From contig JASEHJ010000003.1 in the NCBI GenBank assembly GCA_030018905.1, positions 1 through 44,475 on the forward strand: DNA of 44,475 nucleotides, written 5' to 3'. The position numbers and the translations under genes were made by a program. The first letter of the stretch is position 1. Each line of letters begins with the position of its first letter. The DNA comes from a bacterium (GTDB taxonomy: Bacteria; Sysuimicrobiota; Sysuimicrobiia; Sysuimicrobiales; Humicultoraceae). The notes below the pieces were generated by a model. It did not search any database, had not been told where the DNA came from, and was given only the letters and a program-made list of their open reading frames with translations. Positions 1 through 9,588 of this stretch are shown here, in pieces.

Positions 1-821
1 AGCCTGAGCGCGGGCACGCCGGTCACCGCCAGGGGCAGGTCGCCCGACGGCACGGCGCGTGCGGTGGCGCGCGTGTAGGTCAGGCCCTCAGACGTGACCG
101 GCGTGGCCTGCTGCAGCCGCGGGGAACGCGCCTCTGCGGGATCGGTCATAAACAGCTCCAGGCGCTCGACCGGCAGAGGCAGCTTGCGGCCGAGATCAAC
201 CTCACCGGAGGCGGCCACGCTGTAGCCATACGCAACCTGGTGGGTACCGGGCCGGACGGTCAACCGGTCTACGATCGCACCGGCCTCTACACGGGGCTGA
301 TGCAGTCCCTGATGGAAGGTCACGTACTGGGCTCCCTGGGGCAGGGGGAATACCACGCCGCCCAGGAAGGTCTGAGAGCCGGCGTTTTGAAGATGCACGG
401 CTTCCGAGACGCGCACGTACCCCCTCCGGGCCTCGACCGCGATGCCGAGCAGGGAGATCCGCAGCGGCACGCGTGCCGAGGCATCGTGCACTTGAAGAAC
501 GACCTCGACCGGCGTCCCGCCGCTGAGGACCGCGTGGGCGGCGTAGGTCACCCCGTCGCGGACGGATTGCACCAGGTAGCGGCCGTCCGGGAGGCCGCTG
601 AACGCGAACCGCCCGCGCACGTCGCTGCGCGCCCGGCCGACCTGCACCGCACCCTCGGGGCCGATGAAGACGAGCGCCACCTCGGCATCGGGCACCGGCT
701 GCCCGGTGGTACCGTTGCGCACCCATCCGGCGGCGGTCCCGCCTGCGGGAGCGCCGACCGCGGAACCGATGGCGAGACCGGCTGCCAGCAGCGCCGCCGC
801 GACCAGTAGGGATCGCCTCAC
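1..821 (-). CDS. Secreted protein with carboxypeptidase-regulatory-like (Ig-like) domain, C-terminus truncated by window edge
   Basis: Minus-strand frame open from GTG at 821 to the window start: VRRSLLVAAALLAAGLAIGSAVGAPAGGTAAGWVRNGTTGQPVPDAEVALVFIGPEG...RFAFSGLPDGRYLVQ. Signal-peptide-like start; GTGA overlap with the upstream gene. Absent from the ORF track. Confidence 0.75.
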   Translation of the reverse strand, partial: MRRSLLVAAALLAAGLAIGSAVGAPAGGTAAGWVRNGTTGQPVPDAEVALVFIGPEGAVQVGRARSDVRGRFAFSGLPDGRYLVQSVRDGVTYAAHAVLSGGTPVEVVLQVHDASARVPLRISLLGIAVEARRGYVRVSEAVHLQNAGSQTFLGGVVFPLPQGAQYVTFHQGLHQPRVEAGAIVDRLTVRPGTHQVAYGYSVAASGEVDLGRKLPLPVERLELFMTDPAEARSPRLQQATPVTSEGLTYTRATARAVPSGDLPLAVTGVPALR

Positions 822-1087
822 TGCCCGGCTCCCGGCTCGGCCAGTTGCCGGAAGATCTCCGAGGCCTCGGCCTCAAGGGTGGCGCGCGCTGCCCGATAGT
901 CGCGCTCGGACAGCTTGCCGGTCTGCCAGTCCAGGTCCAGATCGTGCAAGGCGCGCAGCGCGGCGTCACCTGCGGCATCCAGCGCGTCGCGCGTATCCGC
1001 CGCCGGGAGCTCCAGGGACTGGAACGCCGGTGCAAGCAGGTACGCAGCGATTAGGACCGCCACGGTGAAGAACAGCGCCTCGATCAC
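818..1087 (-). CDS. Short CcmI/CcmH-like membrane protein of the cytochrome c biogenesis operon (89 aa)
   Basis: VIEALFFTVAVLIAAYLLAP...DLDWQTGKLSERDYRAARATLEAEASEIFRQL; one TM helix plus a 'DxxxGKLSExDY' type segment; GTGA overlap with the ccmF stop. Confidence 0.7.
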   Translation of the reverse strand: MIEALFFTVAVLIAAYLLAPAFQSLELPAADTRDALDAAGDAALRALHDLDLDWQTGKLSERDYRAARATLEAEASEIFRQLAEPGAGQ

Positions 1088-3039
1088 GACGCCCTCCTCC
1101 GCCGCTCGGGCAGGACGGCAAAGGCCGCCCCCAGGACGGCCACCACGCCGCCGGCCCAGAGCCAGGACACCAGCGGATGCACGAGCACGCGGATCGTCCC
1201 CCCGCCGTCCGGCGTCCATTCAGAGAGGATGAGATAGAGGTCCTCGCGCAACGAGGAGCGTATGGCGACGTGGTGCATCGGCTGCTCCTGCGCGCGGTAG
1301 AAGTACCGCTGCGGGGAGTAAGAGCCCAAGAACCTCGCGCCGGCCCAGACGCGTACCGATGCCTCGGTCACGTCTATGCCGGGTAGCTCGCTGTGGCGAA
1401 GGCCGCCGTACTCAATGGTGTACCGCCCAACGCCAAAGCGCTCCCCGGGACGCAGCGTGGCCCCAGCCTGGGTGTCGAACGCGCTGCTTGCCGCGACCCC
1501 CACCAGCATCAGTAGGACACCGAAGTGAACCACGTAGCCTCCGTAGCGGCGGCGGTTGCGCATAAAGAGCCGAGCCAGCGCCAGGGGCGCGTGCTCGCCG
1601 CGCCGGATGCGCACGCGGGTGCCTCGGACAGTTTCCAGCACGATGGTGCCCGAGACGAACAGGGCGCCGGCAAACACCAGTAGGGCGCCGGCGTGGCGCA
1701 CGCCGAGCAGGCCCAGCATCAGCGCGCCGAGCACCGCCGCCGCCGATGGGAGGGTGAAGTTCCTGGCGAGCTGCTCCCGCGTGGCCAGCCGCCACGGCAG
1801 CAGCGGTCCAATCCCCATCAGCAGGAGTATGCCGATGGATATGGGCACCATTACCGTGTTGAAGTAGGGCGGCCCCACATTGATCTTGACACCGCGGAAG
1901 GCCTCGGTCAGGACCGGGAACATCGTGCCCACCAAGACCACGATGGCCGCGGTTACGAAGAGCAGATTGTTGGCAAGGAAGGCCGTCTCTCGACTTATGA
2001 CCGACTCGACGGTGCCGCCGCTCTTCAGCGCCCCCCATCGCCAGGCGAGCAGGCCGAAGGAGACAAGCAGCAGAGCCGACAGGAAACCCAGGAAGAGATA
2101 CCCTATCAAGGGGGCCTTGGCAAAGGCGTGGACCGAAGACAGAACCCCGCTGCGCACCAGGAACGTGCCGAAGATCGTCAGCCCGAAGGTAAGCAGGATC
2201 AGCGCGACGTTCCACGCCACCAGCATTCCTCGCCTTTCCTGAATCTGAATGGAGTGGAGGAACGCCGTGGCGGTCAGCCAGGGCATGAACGCCGCATTCT
2301 CCACCGGGTCCCACGCCCAGTACCCTCCCCACCCTAGCACCTCGTACGACCACTTCGCCCCCAGCAGCAGTCCCAGCGTGAGGAAGATCCACGGCACGAC
2401 GATCCATCGTCGAGAAAGCGCCACCCAGGTGTCGTCCAGACGGCCGGTGATCAGCGCCGCAACCGCCAGCGCGAACGGCACGCTCATTCCAACGAACCCC
2501 AGGTAGAGCATCGGCGGATGAGCCGACATCCACGGGTTGCGCAGCAGCGGGTTCAACCCCTGCCCGTCCGGAGGAGGCGGAACCAGCGGGGCAAACGGGT
2601 TGCTGGCCCCTGCCAGCAAGACGGAGAAGAAAGCCGCGACGACCAGCAACGTCGCGGTCGCAGGCCCCTGGAGGTCCGGATGAGACCGGAGGCTCCACAC
2701 CGCCACGACCATGTAGCCCGCCAGGATAAGGGCCCACAGCAGCAGCGCGCCGTCGTGCCCCCCCCAGAACGCCATGATCGTTTGTAGCAGGGGCTGGGTT
2801 GACTCGCTGGCCATGGCGACGAAGCGTACCGAGAAGTCCCTGGAGAGGAACGCCGTCAAGAGCGCTGCCGATGCCAGCGCCATGAGGAGTGCCCAAACCG
2901 TAACGGCCCGCCGACCGCTGGCGAGATACCCACCGTGCCGACGGGTGAGACCCAGAGTAGTTGCAGCGATCCCGAAGAGCGCGACGACCAGGCCGGCCAG
3001 CAGGGCGAACCGGCCGATCTCACCCACGAAGTTCACCAT
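1084..3039 (-). CDS. ccmF: Heme lyase CcmF/NrfE family, cytochrome c-type biogenesis
   Basis: 651 aa polytopic protein with WGGYWAWDPVENAAFMPWL tryptophan-rich motif and operon context. Confidence 0.95.
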   Translation of the reverse strand: MVNFVGEIGRFALLAGLVVALFGIAATTLGLTRRHGGYLASGRRAVTVWALLMALASAALLTAFLSRDFSVRFVAMASESTQPLLQTIMAFWGGHDGALLLWALILAGYMVVAVWSLRSHPDLQGPATATLLVVAAFFSVLLAGASNPFAPLVPPPPDGQGLNPLLRNPWMSAHPPMLYLGFVGMSVPFALAVAALITGRLDDTWVALSRRWIVVPWIFLTLGLLLGAKWSYEVLGWGGYWAWDPVENAAFMPWLTATAFLHSIQIQERRGMLVAWNVALILLTFGLTIFGTFLVRSGVLSSVHAFAKAPLIGYLFLGFLSALLLVSFGLLAWRWGALKSGGTVESVISRETAFLANNLLFVTAAIVVLVGTMFPVLTEAFRGVKINVGPPYFNTVMVPISIGILLLMGIGPLLPWRLATREQLARNFTLPSAAAVLGALMLGLLGVRHAGALLVFAGALFVSGTIVLETVRGTRVRIRRGEHAPLALARLFMRNRRRYGGYVVHFGVLLMLVGVAASSAFDTQAGATLRPGERFGVGRYTIEYGGLRHSELPGIDVTEASVRVWAGARFLGSYSPQRYFYRAQEQPMHHVAIRSSLREDLYLILSEWTPDGGGTIRVLVHPLVSWLWAGGVVAVLGAAFAVLPERRRRAS

Positions 3040-3047
3040 TCACGCTC

Positions 3048-3440
3048 TCACCGCCCCGGGTGCTTCTCCTTGTACTCAACCGGGTGGGTGGAGATAACCT
3101 GCGAAGCCAGCAGGATCCCGTCGCCGTCCAGTCGCCCCTCCACGAGCACATCCTTGCCCTCGGCGAACAAATCAGGCAGCGGCCCGCGGAAGCGCACGTT
3201 GTAGCCCGTGGTCCCGTCGGTGATCACAAACCGGGACTCGCCACCGGACTTGAGCACCGATCCCTCCTGAACCCGGCCGGCAATCCTGACCCTGGCCGCG
3301 CGCAGCTCCGGCCGGCCGGCGAACTCGGTGGTGGTCAGGTAGTACACCATGGAGGATCGGGCGCCGTTGTAGGCCGCGAACACAAGCCCCAGCAGGATAA
3401 TCACCGCTCCCACAAACAGCTTGCGCCGAGCTGGCATCAT
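3048..3440 (-). CDS. ccmE: Cytochrome c maturation heme chaperone CcmE
   Basis: N-terminal TM, YYLTTTEF, GRVQEGSVLKSG, DLFAEGKDVLVEGRL; canonical CcmE features. Confidence 0.92.
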   Translation of the reverse strand: MMPARRKLFVGAVIILLGLVFAAYNGARSSMVYYLTTTEFAGRPELRAARVRIAGRVQEGSVLKSGGESRFVITDGTTGYNVRFRGPLPDLFAEGKDVLVEGRLDGDGILLASQVISTHPVEYKEKHPGR

Positions 3441-3568
3441 GAGCGCCCCTGGCGCGTTCCGGCCGCGTCGGAGAGGTCGGCGATCAGGCGCTGCCGCGCC
3501 ACCAGGGTCATGGCGTACCCCGCGAAGAGCGCGGCGACCACGATGTAGGCCGCGGCCACGTATCCCAC
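3437..3568 (-). CDS. ccmD: CcmD-like small membrane protein (43 aa)
   Basis: GTG start at 3568: VGYVAAAYIVVAALFAGYAMTLVARQRLIADLSDAAGTRQGRS; correct position between ccmC and ccmE; ATGA-type overlap with ccmE. Confidence 0.75.
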   Translation of the reverse strand: MGYVAAAYIVVAALFAGYAMTLVARQRLIADLSDAAGTRQGRS

Positions 3569-3570
3569 TG

Positions 3571-4230
3571 CTACGCGCCCCCTTCGAGGGCTTCTGCCAG
3601 GGCGTCCAGGGTCCGCTCCTGGCGCACGCGCAGGACGAGGAGCGCCGTAAGCACCACCAGGAACGCCACCATGTTGATCACAAGGGGGACCAGCATGGTG
3701 GGAGGAAGCGCCGGCCCATCGACGCGGAAGACCGTCGGCTGGGGGTGAAGCGTGCGCAGGAGGATGGCCGACCAATGGATGATGGGAATGTCCAGCACCC
3801 CCACTATCCCAATGATGGCGGCAGCCCGCGCTCCCCGGGCGCCGGGCGCCCACGCGCGCACCATTAGATAGCCAATGTAGATGAACCAGAGGATCAGCGT
3901 GGTGGTCAGGCGCGCGTCCCAGGTCCACCAGGCGCCCCAGACCGCTTTGCCCCAGATGGCGCCCGAGAGAAGGGTCATGGAGATGAACAGCACGCCCAGC
4001 TCGGCCGCCGAACGGGCCAAGCGGTCCCACCGAGGGTCTCGCCGCCACAGGAACAGCACGCTTCCGGCGAACACCACCAGCAGCGCGACGTAGGCGGTCA
4101 CCACGCTGGGCACGTGCACGTACATGATGCGCTGCGGCGCGCCTTGAAACAGCTCGGTGGGCGCCGCCAGCAGCGCCCAGGCGACGCCCACAAGCATCAG
4201 TGCGATTCCGAGGAACAGCAGCACCCTCAC
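3571..4230 (-). CDS. ccmC: Heme exporter protein CcmC
   Basis: Polytopic; WGKAVWGAWWTWDARLTT tryptophan-rich motif. Confidence 0.93.
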   Translation of the reverse strand: MRVLLFLGIALMLVGVAWALLAAPTELFQGAPQRIMYVHVPSVVTAYVALLVVFAGSVLFLWRRDPRWDRLARSAAELGVLFISMTLLSGAIWGKAVWGAWWTWDARLTTTLILWFIYIGYLMVRAWAPGARGARAAAIIGIVGVLDIPIIHWSAILLRTLHPQPTVFRVDGPALPPTMLVPLVINMVAFLVVLTALLVLRVRQERTLDALAEALEGGA

Positions 4231-4233
4231 CCA

Positions 4234-4881
4234 TTATTCCTCAACGACGTATTCGAACAGCAGGAAACTCGCCGTAACGAAAATGATATCAAAAACGAGC
4301 AGTAGCTGCAATTGCGCGCCGATGGCCCAAAGCGGCAGCCCATCGAGAATTCCGGTTGTGGCGCCCACCGCGGCGATCACGAGCGGAAGCACCACCGGGA
4401 GCATCAGTATCGGCAGGAGCGCCTCCCGCAGGCGGGCCTGCACGATCAGCCCTCCGAACAGGGTGCCCACGGCGGCCAGCCCAACCCCGCCGAGCAACAT
4501 GGGAATGGCCAGCGCAGGCAGCCGAGTCCAGATCGTTTCCGTGAACAGCGCGCCGAAGAGCGGCAGGGAGATCACCTGCACAACCACCAACCCCAGCCAG
4601 TTCGTGAGGGCCTTGGCCGCGAAGATCAGCCCGCGGTCCAGCGGGGCCAACAGGAGCGCCGTCAGGTGGTCGCGCTCCAGCGTAAACGTGCGCGTGAACC
4701 CCAGCGTCGCGCCGAACGCGTATGTAACCCACATGGCGGCGGGAGCGGCCTCGGGGCCAGACCGGGTGGCGCCGAGCACGATGGCCAGCAGCAGTGCCAG
4801 CAGGCCCATGGCCGAGACGATCTCCCGGCCGCGCCACTCCAGGCGCAGGTCCTTGCCCACCAGCAGGCGCACGACCCTCAT
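4234..4881 (-). CDS. ccmB: Heme exporter permease CcmB
   Basis: KDLRLEWRGREIVSAMGLLALLLAIV...; CcmB-like polytopic protein between ccmA and ccmC. Confidence 0.9.
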   Translation of the reverse strand: MRVVRLLVGKDLRLEWRGREIVSAMGLLALLLAIVLGATRSGPEAAPAAMWVTYAFGATLGFTRTFTLERDHLTALLLAPLDRGLIFAAKALTNWLGLVVVQVISLPLFGALFTETIWTRLPALAIPMLLGGVGLAAVGTLFGGLIVQARLREALLPILMLPVVLPLVIAAVGATTGILDGLPLWAIGAQLQLLLVFDIIFVTASFLLFEYVVEE

Positions 4882-5591
4882 CGCCGTCCCTCGCGGAACC
4901 AGGCCGCCAGTATGGCCGCGTCCAGCCCCGCGGCCGGCATGATCTCGGTGAGCCGTCCGTCCAGCATCACGGTGACGTCCGCGCCCAGCGCCCCGGCTCC
5001 GTCCGGGTCGTGCGTCGTCAAAATCACAGTGCAGCCTCGCGCGGCGCTGGCGCGCAGCGTGGCGGTCAGACGGTCGGCCGCGCCCACGTCGAGGCCGGTG
5101 TACGGCTCGTCCAGGATCAGGAGTTCGGGATCGTGCAGCAGCGCTCGCGCCAGGTTCACCTGCTGGCGCTGTCCGCGCGAGAGCACTCGCACCCGCCGGA
5201 GGGCGAGCGGCCGTAGCCCGTACTCGTCGAGGGCGGATTCAACCCTCTCCGGCGCCAGATCGTACAGTCCGCCAAAGAACTTCAAGTTTTCCTCCACGGT
5301 CAGCGCGTCATAGAGGAGCGACTCGTGGGGAACCAGGCCGATTCTCCGCCTGATCTCCGGCAGTGGCGCCGACGGCTCGCCGAACCACGTCACGCTCCCG
5401 CGGGTCGGTGACGACAGGGTGGCAATAAGGCGAAGCAGCGTGGTCTTGCCCGAACCGTTGGCGCCCAGTACCGCCAGCGTCTCGCCGGCCCGCACGCGCA
5501 GGTCCACGCCCCGCAGCACAGGCCGGTGGTCGAAGGCCTTCACCAGCCCTCGTACCTCCACTGCCCACCGTTCCGGAGCGCCGCCGCTCAC
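4878..5591 (-). CDS. ccmA: Heme exporter ATP-binding protein CcmA (ABC ATPase)
   Basis: Walker A GANGSGKTTLL, signature LSRGQRQQVNLARALLHDPELLILDEPYTGLD. Confidence 0.92.
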   Translation of the reverse strand: MSGGAPERWAVEVRGLVKAFDHRPVLRGVDLRVRAGETLAVLGANGSGKTTLLRLIATLSSPTRGSVTWFGEPSAPLPEIRRRIGLVPHESLLYDALTVEENLKFFGGLYDLAPERVESALDEYGLRPLALRRVRVLSRGQRQQVNLARALLHDPELLILDEPYTGLDVGAADRLTATLRASAARGCTVILTTHDPDGAGALGADVTVMLDGRLTEIMPAAGLDAAILAAWFREGRR

Positions 5592-7180
5592 TTCTGGGCC
5601 TCGCGTGCCTGGGTACTGCCACCCAGTTGGTCCACGAGTTCGTCCACCGCCTCAACGGGGAAGAGAAGGAACGGATAGCCGCGGTAGCCCGTCGCCTCGA
5701 CCTCCTGCTCGCTCCGGTCGTGCCGGTGGAGCGCCTCCTGGACCTGCCCAAGGCGGTCGGCGACGGCCGCCTGCATGATATGGTTCAGCTCGCGTATGCG
5801 TTGGGTGACCGCACGGCGCTCCCGCCGTGTCAGGTCCGCGGCGGCATCGAGGCGCCGGATCAGCGCCCACTTCTCGGCCGTCAGCGCACTGTGCGGTCCG
5901 TCGCCGGAGGGCAAGAAACGGTCCGGGTTGTGCTGGAGGTCCAGCAGCAACCGCTGCAGCCTGCGGCGTTCGTCCTGCAAGGGCGCGCCCGCGGGAAACG
6001 GCAGATGCAGGGTTGCCGTGACCGTGGCGTACGCCGGTGGAGACACGCCGTAGAAAGCTTCAATGACGGCGTCGGTCGCGCGGTCGTACCGCCCGCCGCC
6101 GATCCCGTGTATGAACAGATCAGAGACAACCAGACGGGCGAACGCGGTCAGCGCGAGCGCGCGGGGCCGGATCTCCATGGATGCAAAGACCGGATCATCA
6201 GGGTCGCGGGGAAGCGGGCCGGCGTCGCGGCCGTCGGCACAGAACCTGCTGCCGCCGGCTCCGACAAACAGCGCCTGCCTCCGTCCGCCCTCCACCAACC
6301 AGAAGGGTAGCTCGATCCGCCCCTGCTCGACCGCCAGGTCAGGGAACGGCTGGGCGCCGGTGCGGATGCCGTAGTGCGCGCGGTAGGCGGCCAGCGTCGC
6401 GTTGTGCACGGCCGCGAACCGATCGGCGTGGTGCGCGATGGAAAGCACGAAGCGGCGAAACGCACCAGTGCGGGCCAGCCACGAGACCGGCAGGTCCAGG
6501 TAGGGGCGGGGTCCCTCTAGCGCACGGCGTGCCGCGGTTACGGCCCCGGCGAGCCCCTGGCCCGAGGGTGGGACCGGCAGGAGGCGCGCGCGGTTCCATC
6601 CTGGGGCAAGAGCAGGACCGCCGGCTGTCTGCAGGCACGCCTCAACCGCTCCCAGGAACGCCCGCCACTGATCGGGATTGGGCGCTGGAAGCGCCTCCGC
6701 GGGCACATCAGGGCCGGCGCGGGAGAGCACGATTCGCTCGCGGCGCAGCAGGCCGTCGGACCTGGGTGCCTCCGCGGCGACCTCATCAATCGCGTCGGTG
6801 TCTACGATCAGATCGAGCCCAACACCCCCGGGCGGAACCAGGCGCGCCAGAGCCAGGTACTTGATCCAGATGCCCGGATGCGCCAGGACGGGCTGATGGC
6901 CGGTGCACAGAACCACCGCGGTGCCGTGGTCGGGCACCTCCAGCCCCAGCCCGCGGGTGTAGGCCGCGGCCAGAGCCAGCGCCTCCGTGCGGGCCGTGCG
7001 ACGGAGCTCGCCCAGAGGGGTCCCGCCAACCTCCACCGTCTCCGCATCGAGCGCCAGCCGATTGGCCCTTCCCACCGCCAGCCACGTGTCGTAGGCAGGG
7101 ACGGCCACGGCCAGGGGGGAGGTGGTTGGGATCTCCAGTTCGAGCTCGGACCACCGGAACGGCCCTGCGGCCTCAGCCAT
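5588..7180 (-). CDS. bshC: Putative cysteine ligase BshC (bacillithiol biosynthesis)
   Basis: TGHQPVLAHPGIWIKYLALARL, DTDAIDE; BshC-like C-terminal coiled coil; adjacent PIG-L deacetylase. Start trimmed to internal ATG overlapping the next gene. Confidence 0.88.
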   Translation of the reverse strand: MAEAAGPFRWSELELEIPTTSPLAVAVPAYDTWLAVGRANRLALDAETVEVGGTPLGELRRTARTEALALAAAYTRGLGLEVPDHGTAVVLCTGHQPVLAHPGIWIKYLALARLVPPGGVGLDLIVDTDAIDEVAAEAPRSDGLLRRERIVLSRAGPDVPAEALPAPNPDQWRAFLGAVEACLQTAGGPALAPGWNRARLLPVPPSGQGLAGAVTAARRALEGPRPYLDLPVSWLARTGAFRRFVLSIAHHADRFAAVHNATLAAYRAHYGIRTGAQPFPDLAVEQGRIELPFWLVEGGRRQALFVGAGGSRFCADGRDAGPLPRDPDDPVFASMEIRPRALALTAFARLVVSDLFIHGIGGGRYDRATDAVIEAFYGVSPPAYATVTATLHLPFPAGAPLQDERRRLQRLLLDLQHNPDRFLPSGDGPHSALTAEKWALIRRLDAAADLTRRERRAVTQRIRELNHIMQAAVADRLGQVQEALHRHDRSEQEVEATGYRGYPFLLFPVEAVDELVDQLGGSTQAREAQK

Positions 7181-7863
7181 CAGATCAAGCCGTCCCAGCG
7201 GGCGATCCCGATCTCTTCGCGGCAGACGAACGCCTCGCCGTACCGCCGGTGGATCAGGCGGCCCCAATATGCACTTGTCTCTCTTATCGTGTCGAGGATA
7301 TGGGCGTTCCCGCGCGCATCGCCGAACTGCGAGGCGTAGGCCACCACCGCCGCCATCTTGGTCTCGATATGGTCTGAGATGTCCACGATGAACGACGGCT
7401 TCACGTGCAGCCGGTAGTGCGTGCTGAAGAAATGATAGACGCGGTCAGGGTAGTGCGGCTCCCCCTGCATCGAGGTCCGCGTGAGCTTGGCGGTGAAACG
7501 GGCGGCCTCAGCCAGCGCGCAGGCTGCGACGTGGTCGGGATGCGCGTCCACCCAGTACGGGACGAAGAGAACGTCGGGGCGCACCTCGCGGATCACCTCG
7601 GCCACCACAAGCCGCGCCTCGACCGTGTCTTGGAGAAACCGGTTGGGCAGGCCCAGGGTCATGCGGCGCCGCACCCCCAGCAGGCGCGAGGCCTCGTCTG
7701 CCTCCGCGGCCCGCCGCCTTGGCGATCCGATCGGAGTAGGCTCGCCATCGGTCAGGTCGCACACGACGACCTCGTGCCCCTGTGCGTGCAGCAGGCATAT
7801 TGTGCCGCCCATCGCGATCTCGATGTCGTCCGGATGGGGGCCTATGGCAAGGACAACGGCCAA
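7180..7863 (-). CDS. bshB1: PIG-L/LmbE deacetylase, probable BshB1 (bacillithiol biosynthesis)
   Basis: AIGPHPDDIEIAMGGTI zinc motif, YWVDAHPDHVAACALAEAARF, and adjacency to bshC. TTG start at 7863 is the most plausible in-frame start. Confidence 0.82.
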   Translation of the reverse strand: MAVVLAIGPHPDDIEIAMGGTICLLHAQGHEVVVCDLTDGEPTPIGSPRRRAAEADEASRLLGVRRRMTLGLPNRFLQDTVEARLVVAEVIREVRPDVLFVPYWVDAHPDHVAACALAEAARFTAKLTRTSMQGEPHYPDRVYHFFSTHYRLHVKPSFIVDISDHIETKMAAVVAYASQFGDARGNAHILDTIRETSAYWGRLIHRRYGEAFVCREEIGIARWDGLI

Positions 7864-8555
7864 CGCGCCACCTCCCCGCGGAGCACCTCTTCGTAGTATC
7901 GCCGCCTGGCAGCTACGTCGTCCAGCCCGCCCCAGAAGCGCCGCTCGGGGTTCTTGTAGATGCGCGGGACGGGGAACTCGCTGATCCGCAGCCGGTGGTG
8001 CGCCGCCTGAATCCACACCTGCAGCGGCAGGCCGTAGGAGGGCTCGGTCAGCGTCATCCGACGGAGCGCGTCGGCGCGATAGGCCTTGAAGCCGCAGAAC
8101 GCGTCGGTGATGGCGTACCCGGTGAGCGCGCGCAGTTGGGCGGTGATCTCCTCGTTCAGCTCGCGCCGATCGGCCGGAGGATCATCCCCGCCGGCGCCGG
8201 GATCCAGGTAGCGACTTCCAGACACGATGTCGGCCTCCGCCAGCGCGGCCACAAAATGCGGTATCTGCCGGGGCTCGTGCTGCTCATCGCAGTCGAGCGT
8301 GACCACGGCGTCGTACCCGTGGGAGAGGGAAAACGAGAACCCATCAATCAGCGACTGGCCGTACCCCTCGTTATGCGAGTGGGTTATGACGGTGATGTCG
8401 GGGTAGCCGCGCAGCACCTCGGGGGACCGATCGATCGAGCCGTCGTCCACGACGAGCACGGACAGACCCTGAGCCCACCGCTGCACCTCGTCTAGTACAC
8501 GGGCGAGCGTCGGCTCCTCGTTGAAAAGCGGTAGAACTACAACTGTTCGGCGCAT
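7842..8555 (-). CDS. Family 2 glycosyltransferase (DPM1-like)
   Basis: VVVLPLFNEEPTLARVLDEV...VLVVDDGSIDRS...TLDCDEQHEP; GT-A fold motifs. Confidence 0.88.
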   Translation of the reverse strand: MRRTVVVLPLFNEEPTLARVLDEVQRWAQGLSVLVVDDGSIDRSPEVLRGYPDITVITHSHNEGYGQSLIDGFSFSLSHGYDAVVTLDCDEQHEPRQIPHFVAALAEADIVSGSRYLDPGAGGDDPPADRRELNEEITAQLRALTGYAITDAFCGFKAYRADALRRMTLTEPSYGLPLQVWIQAAHHRLRISEFPVPRIYKNPERRFWGGLDDVAARRRYYEEVLRGEVARWPLSLP

Positions 8556-8561
8556 GCACGG

Positions 8562-9251
8562 CTACAACAGCTTGGTCCCGTTTATCTGTAACTTGAAGCC
8601 GCACCCCAGAAATTCCGCGGCGCGCCGGCACATCAGCATCCGGTCCAGGAAGATCTCAAAGTACTCCATGACCTGCGACATCGTGGTGTCAATCGTCAGC
8701 TCCAGCGTGATGGTCTTGCTCTTCTCGTCCACGCGCAGGAACGAGTGCTCCGCAGCGTAGTTGACCCGGTCGTGGATGTCAAAGGTCTTGGGTTCAGGGT
8801 TCCGCACGCGCGAGCGGTGCACGTCGGACTTGTCGGCCAGGATGACCGCGGCGCCAACCGCGCTGACCACGTCCCCGTGCCGTTCCTCGTGGTTGCCTAT
8901 CGCGCCCATGACGACGGCCCGCTCCTCAGGCGACATCTGCAAGCGTGTGAGGATGCGGTCGGCCAGCATGGCCGAAGCCTGCTCGTGGTTCGTGCGGCTC
9001 ACCAAGTTACCGATGTCGTGCAGATAGGCCGCGATCGCCGCCAGCTCGACGGTTCTCGCGTCATGCCCCAGCCTGCGCAGGACGTTGGTCGCGATGTTCG
9101 CGCTGAGGCTGGCGTGGCGCACGCCGTGCTCGGTGTACCCGATGACGCCGGTGTACTCGTTGGCCTTCGTTATGAAGGCCTCGACTTCGGGATCGCGCCT
9201 GACGTCCTCTTGGGTCGGTGGCGTGCCGGTGGGGCGCTGTTCCGTGGTCAC
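8562..9251 (-). CDS. HD-domain phosphohydrolase
   Basis: HD motif AAIAAYLHDIGNL with H...H spacing (GVRHASL, NHEERHGD); ATGA overlap with yajC. Confidence 0.82.
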   Translation of the reverse strand: MTTEQRPTGTPPTQEDVRRDPEVEAFITKANEYTGVIGYTEHGVRHASLSANIATNVLRRLGHDARTVELAAIAAYLHDIGNLVSRTNHEQASAMLADRILTRLQMSPEERAVVMGAIGNHEERHGDVVSAVGAAVILADKSDVHRSRVRNPEPKTFDIHDRVNYAAEHSFLRVDEKSKTITLELTIDTTMSQVMEYFEIFLDRMLMCRRAAEFLGCGFKLQINGTKLL

Positions 9252-9547
9252 TCCTCCCCCTTCGGCTCAGCCTTGGTGCGGATGTAGCTCACGGCCCCCC
9301 GATCGGCCTTGACGCGAATGTTGGGCGCCAGGTCCAGGCTCAGGACGTCTTCCTTGATCTCGGCTATGGTGGCGTGAATTCCGCCGATGGTAGTCACCCG
9401 ATCGCCGCGCCGAAGGCCGTCAAGCATCTCCTTGCGCTTGCGCGCCTGTGCCCTCTGGGGACGGATCATCAACAGGTAGAAGACGACGAATATCAGGACC
9501 CAGAGAACGATGACCGCAACCTGCGACTGCTGTTGGGGCATTGGCAA
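9248..9547 (-). CDS. yajC: Sec translocon accessory subunit YajC
   Basis: Short TM protein FYLLMIRPQRAQARKRKEMLDGLRRGDRVTTIGGIHATI. Confidence 0.93.
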   Translation of the reverse strand: MPMPQQQSQVAVIVLWVLIFVVFYLLMIRPQRAQARKRKEMLDGLRRGDRVTTIGGIHATIAEIKEDVLSLDLAPNIRVKADRGAVSYIRTKAEPKGEE

Positions 9548-9588
9548 ACCCTCCTAAGTTTCAACTATCAGGGCGCATCCCTTCTAAC

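Noticed and set aside
202-1035. Long ORFs in the track at 202-1035 (-), 240-809 (+), 664-1068 (+)
   Set aside because: Arg/Pro/Ala-rich shadow frames of a high-GC gene; the true coding frame is the GTG-started minus-strand protein 1-821.
1412-2896. 494-aa minus ORF inside ccmF
   Set aside because: Out-of-frame shadow of ccmF with no recognisable motifs.
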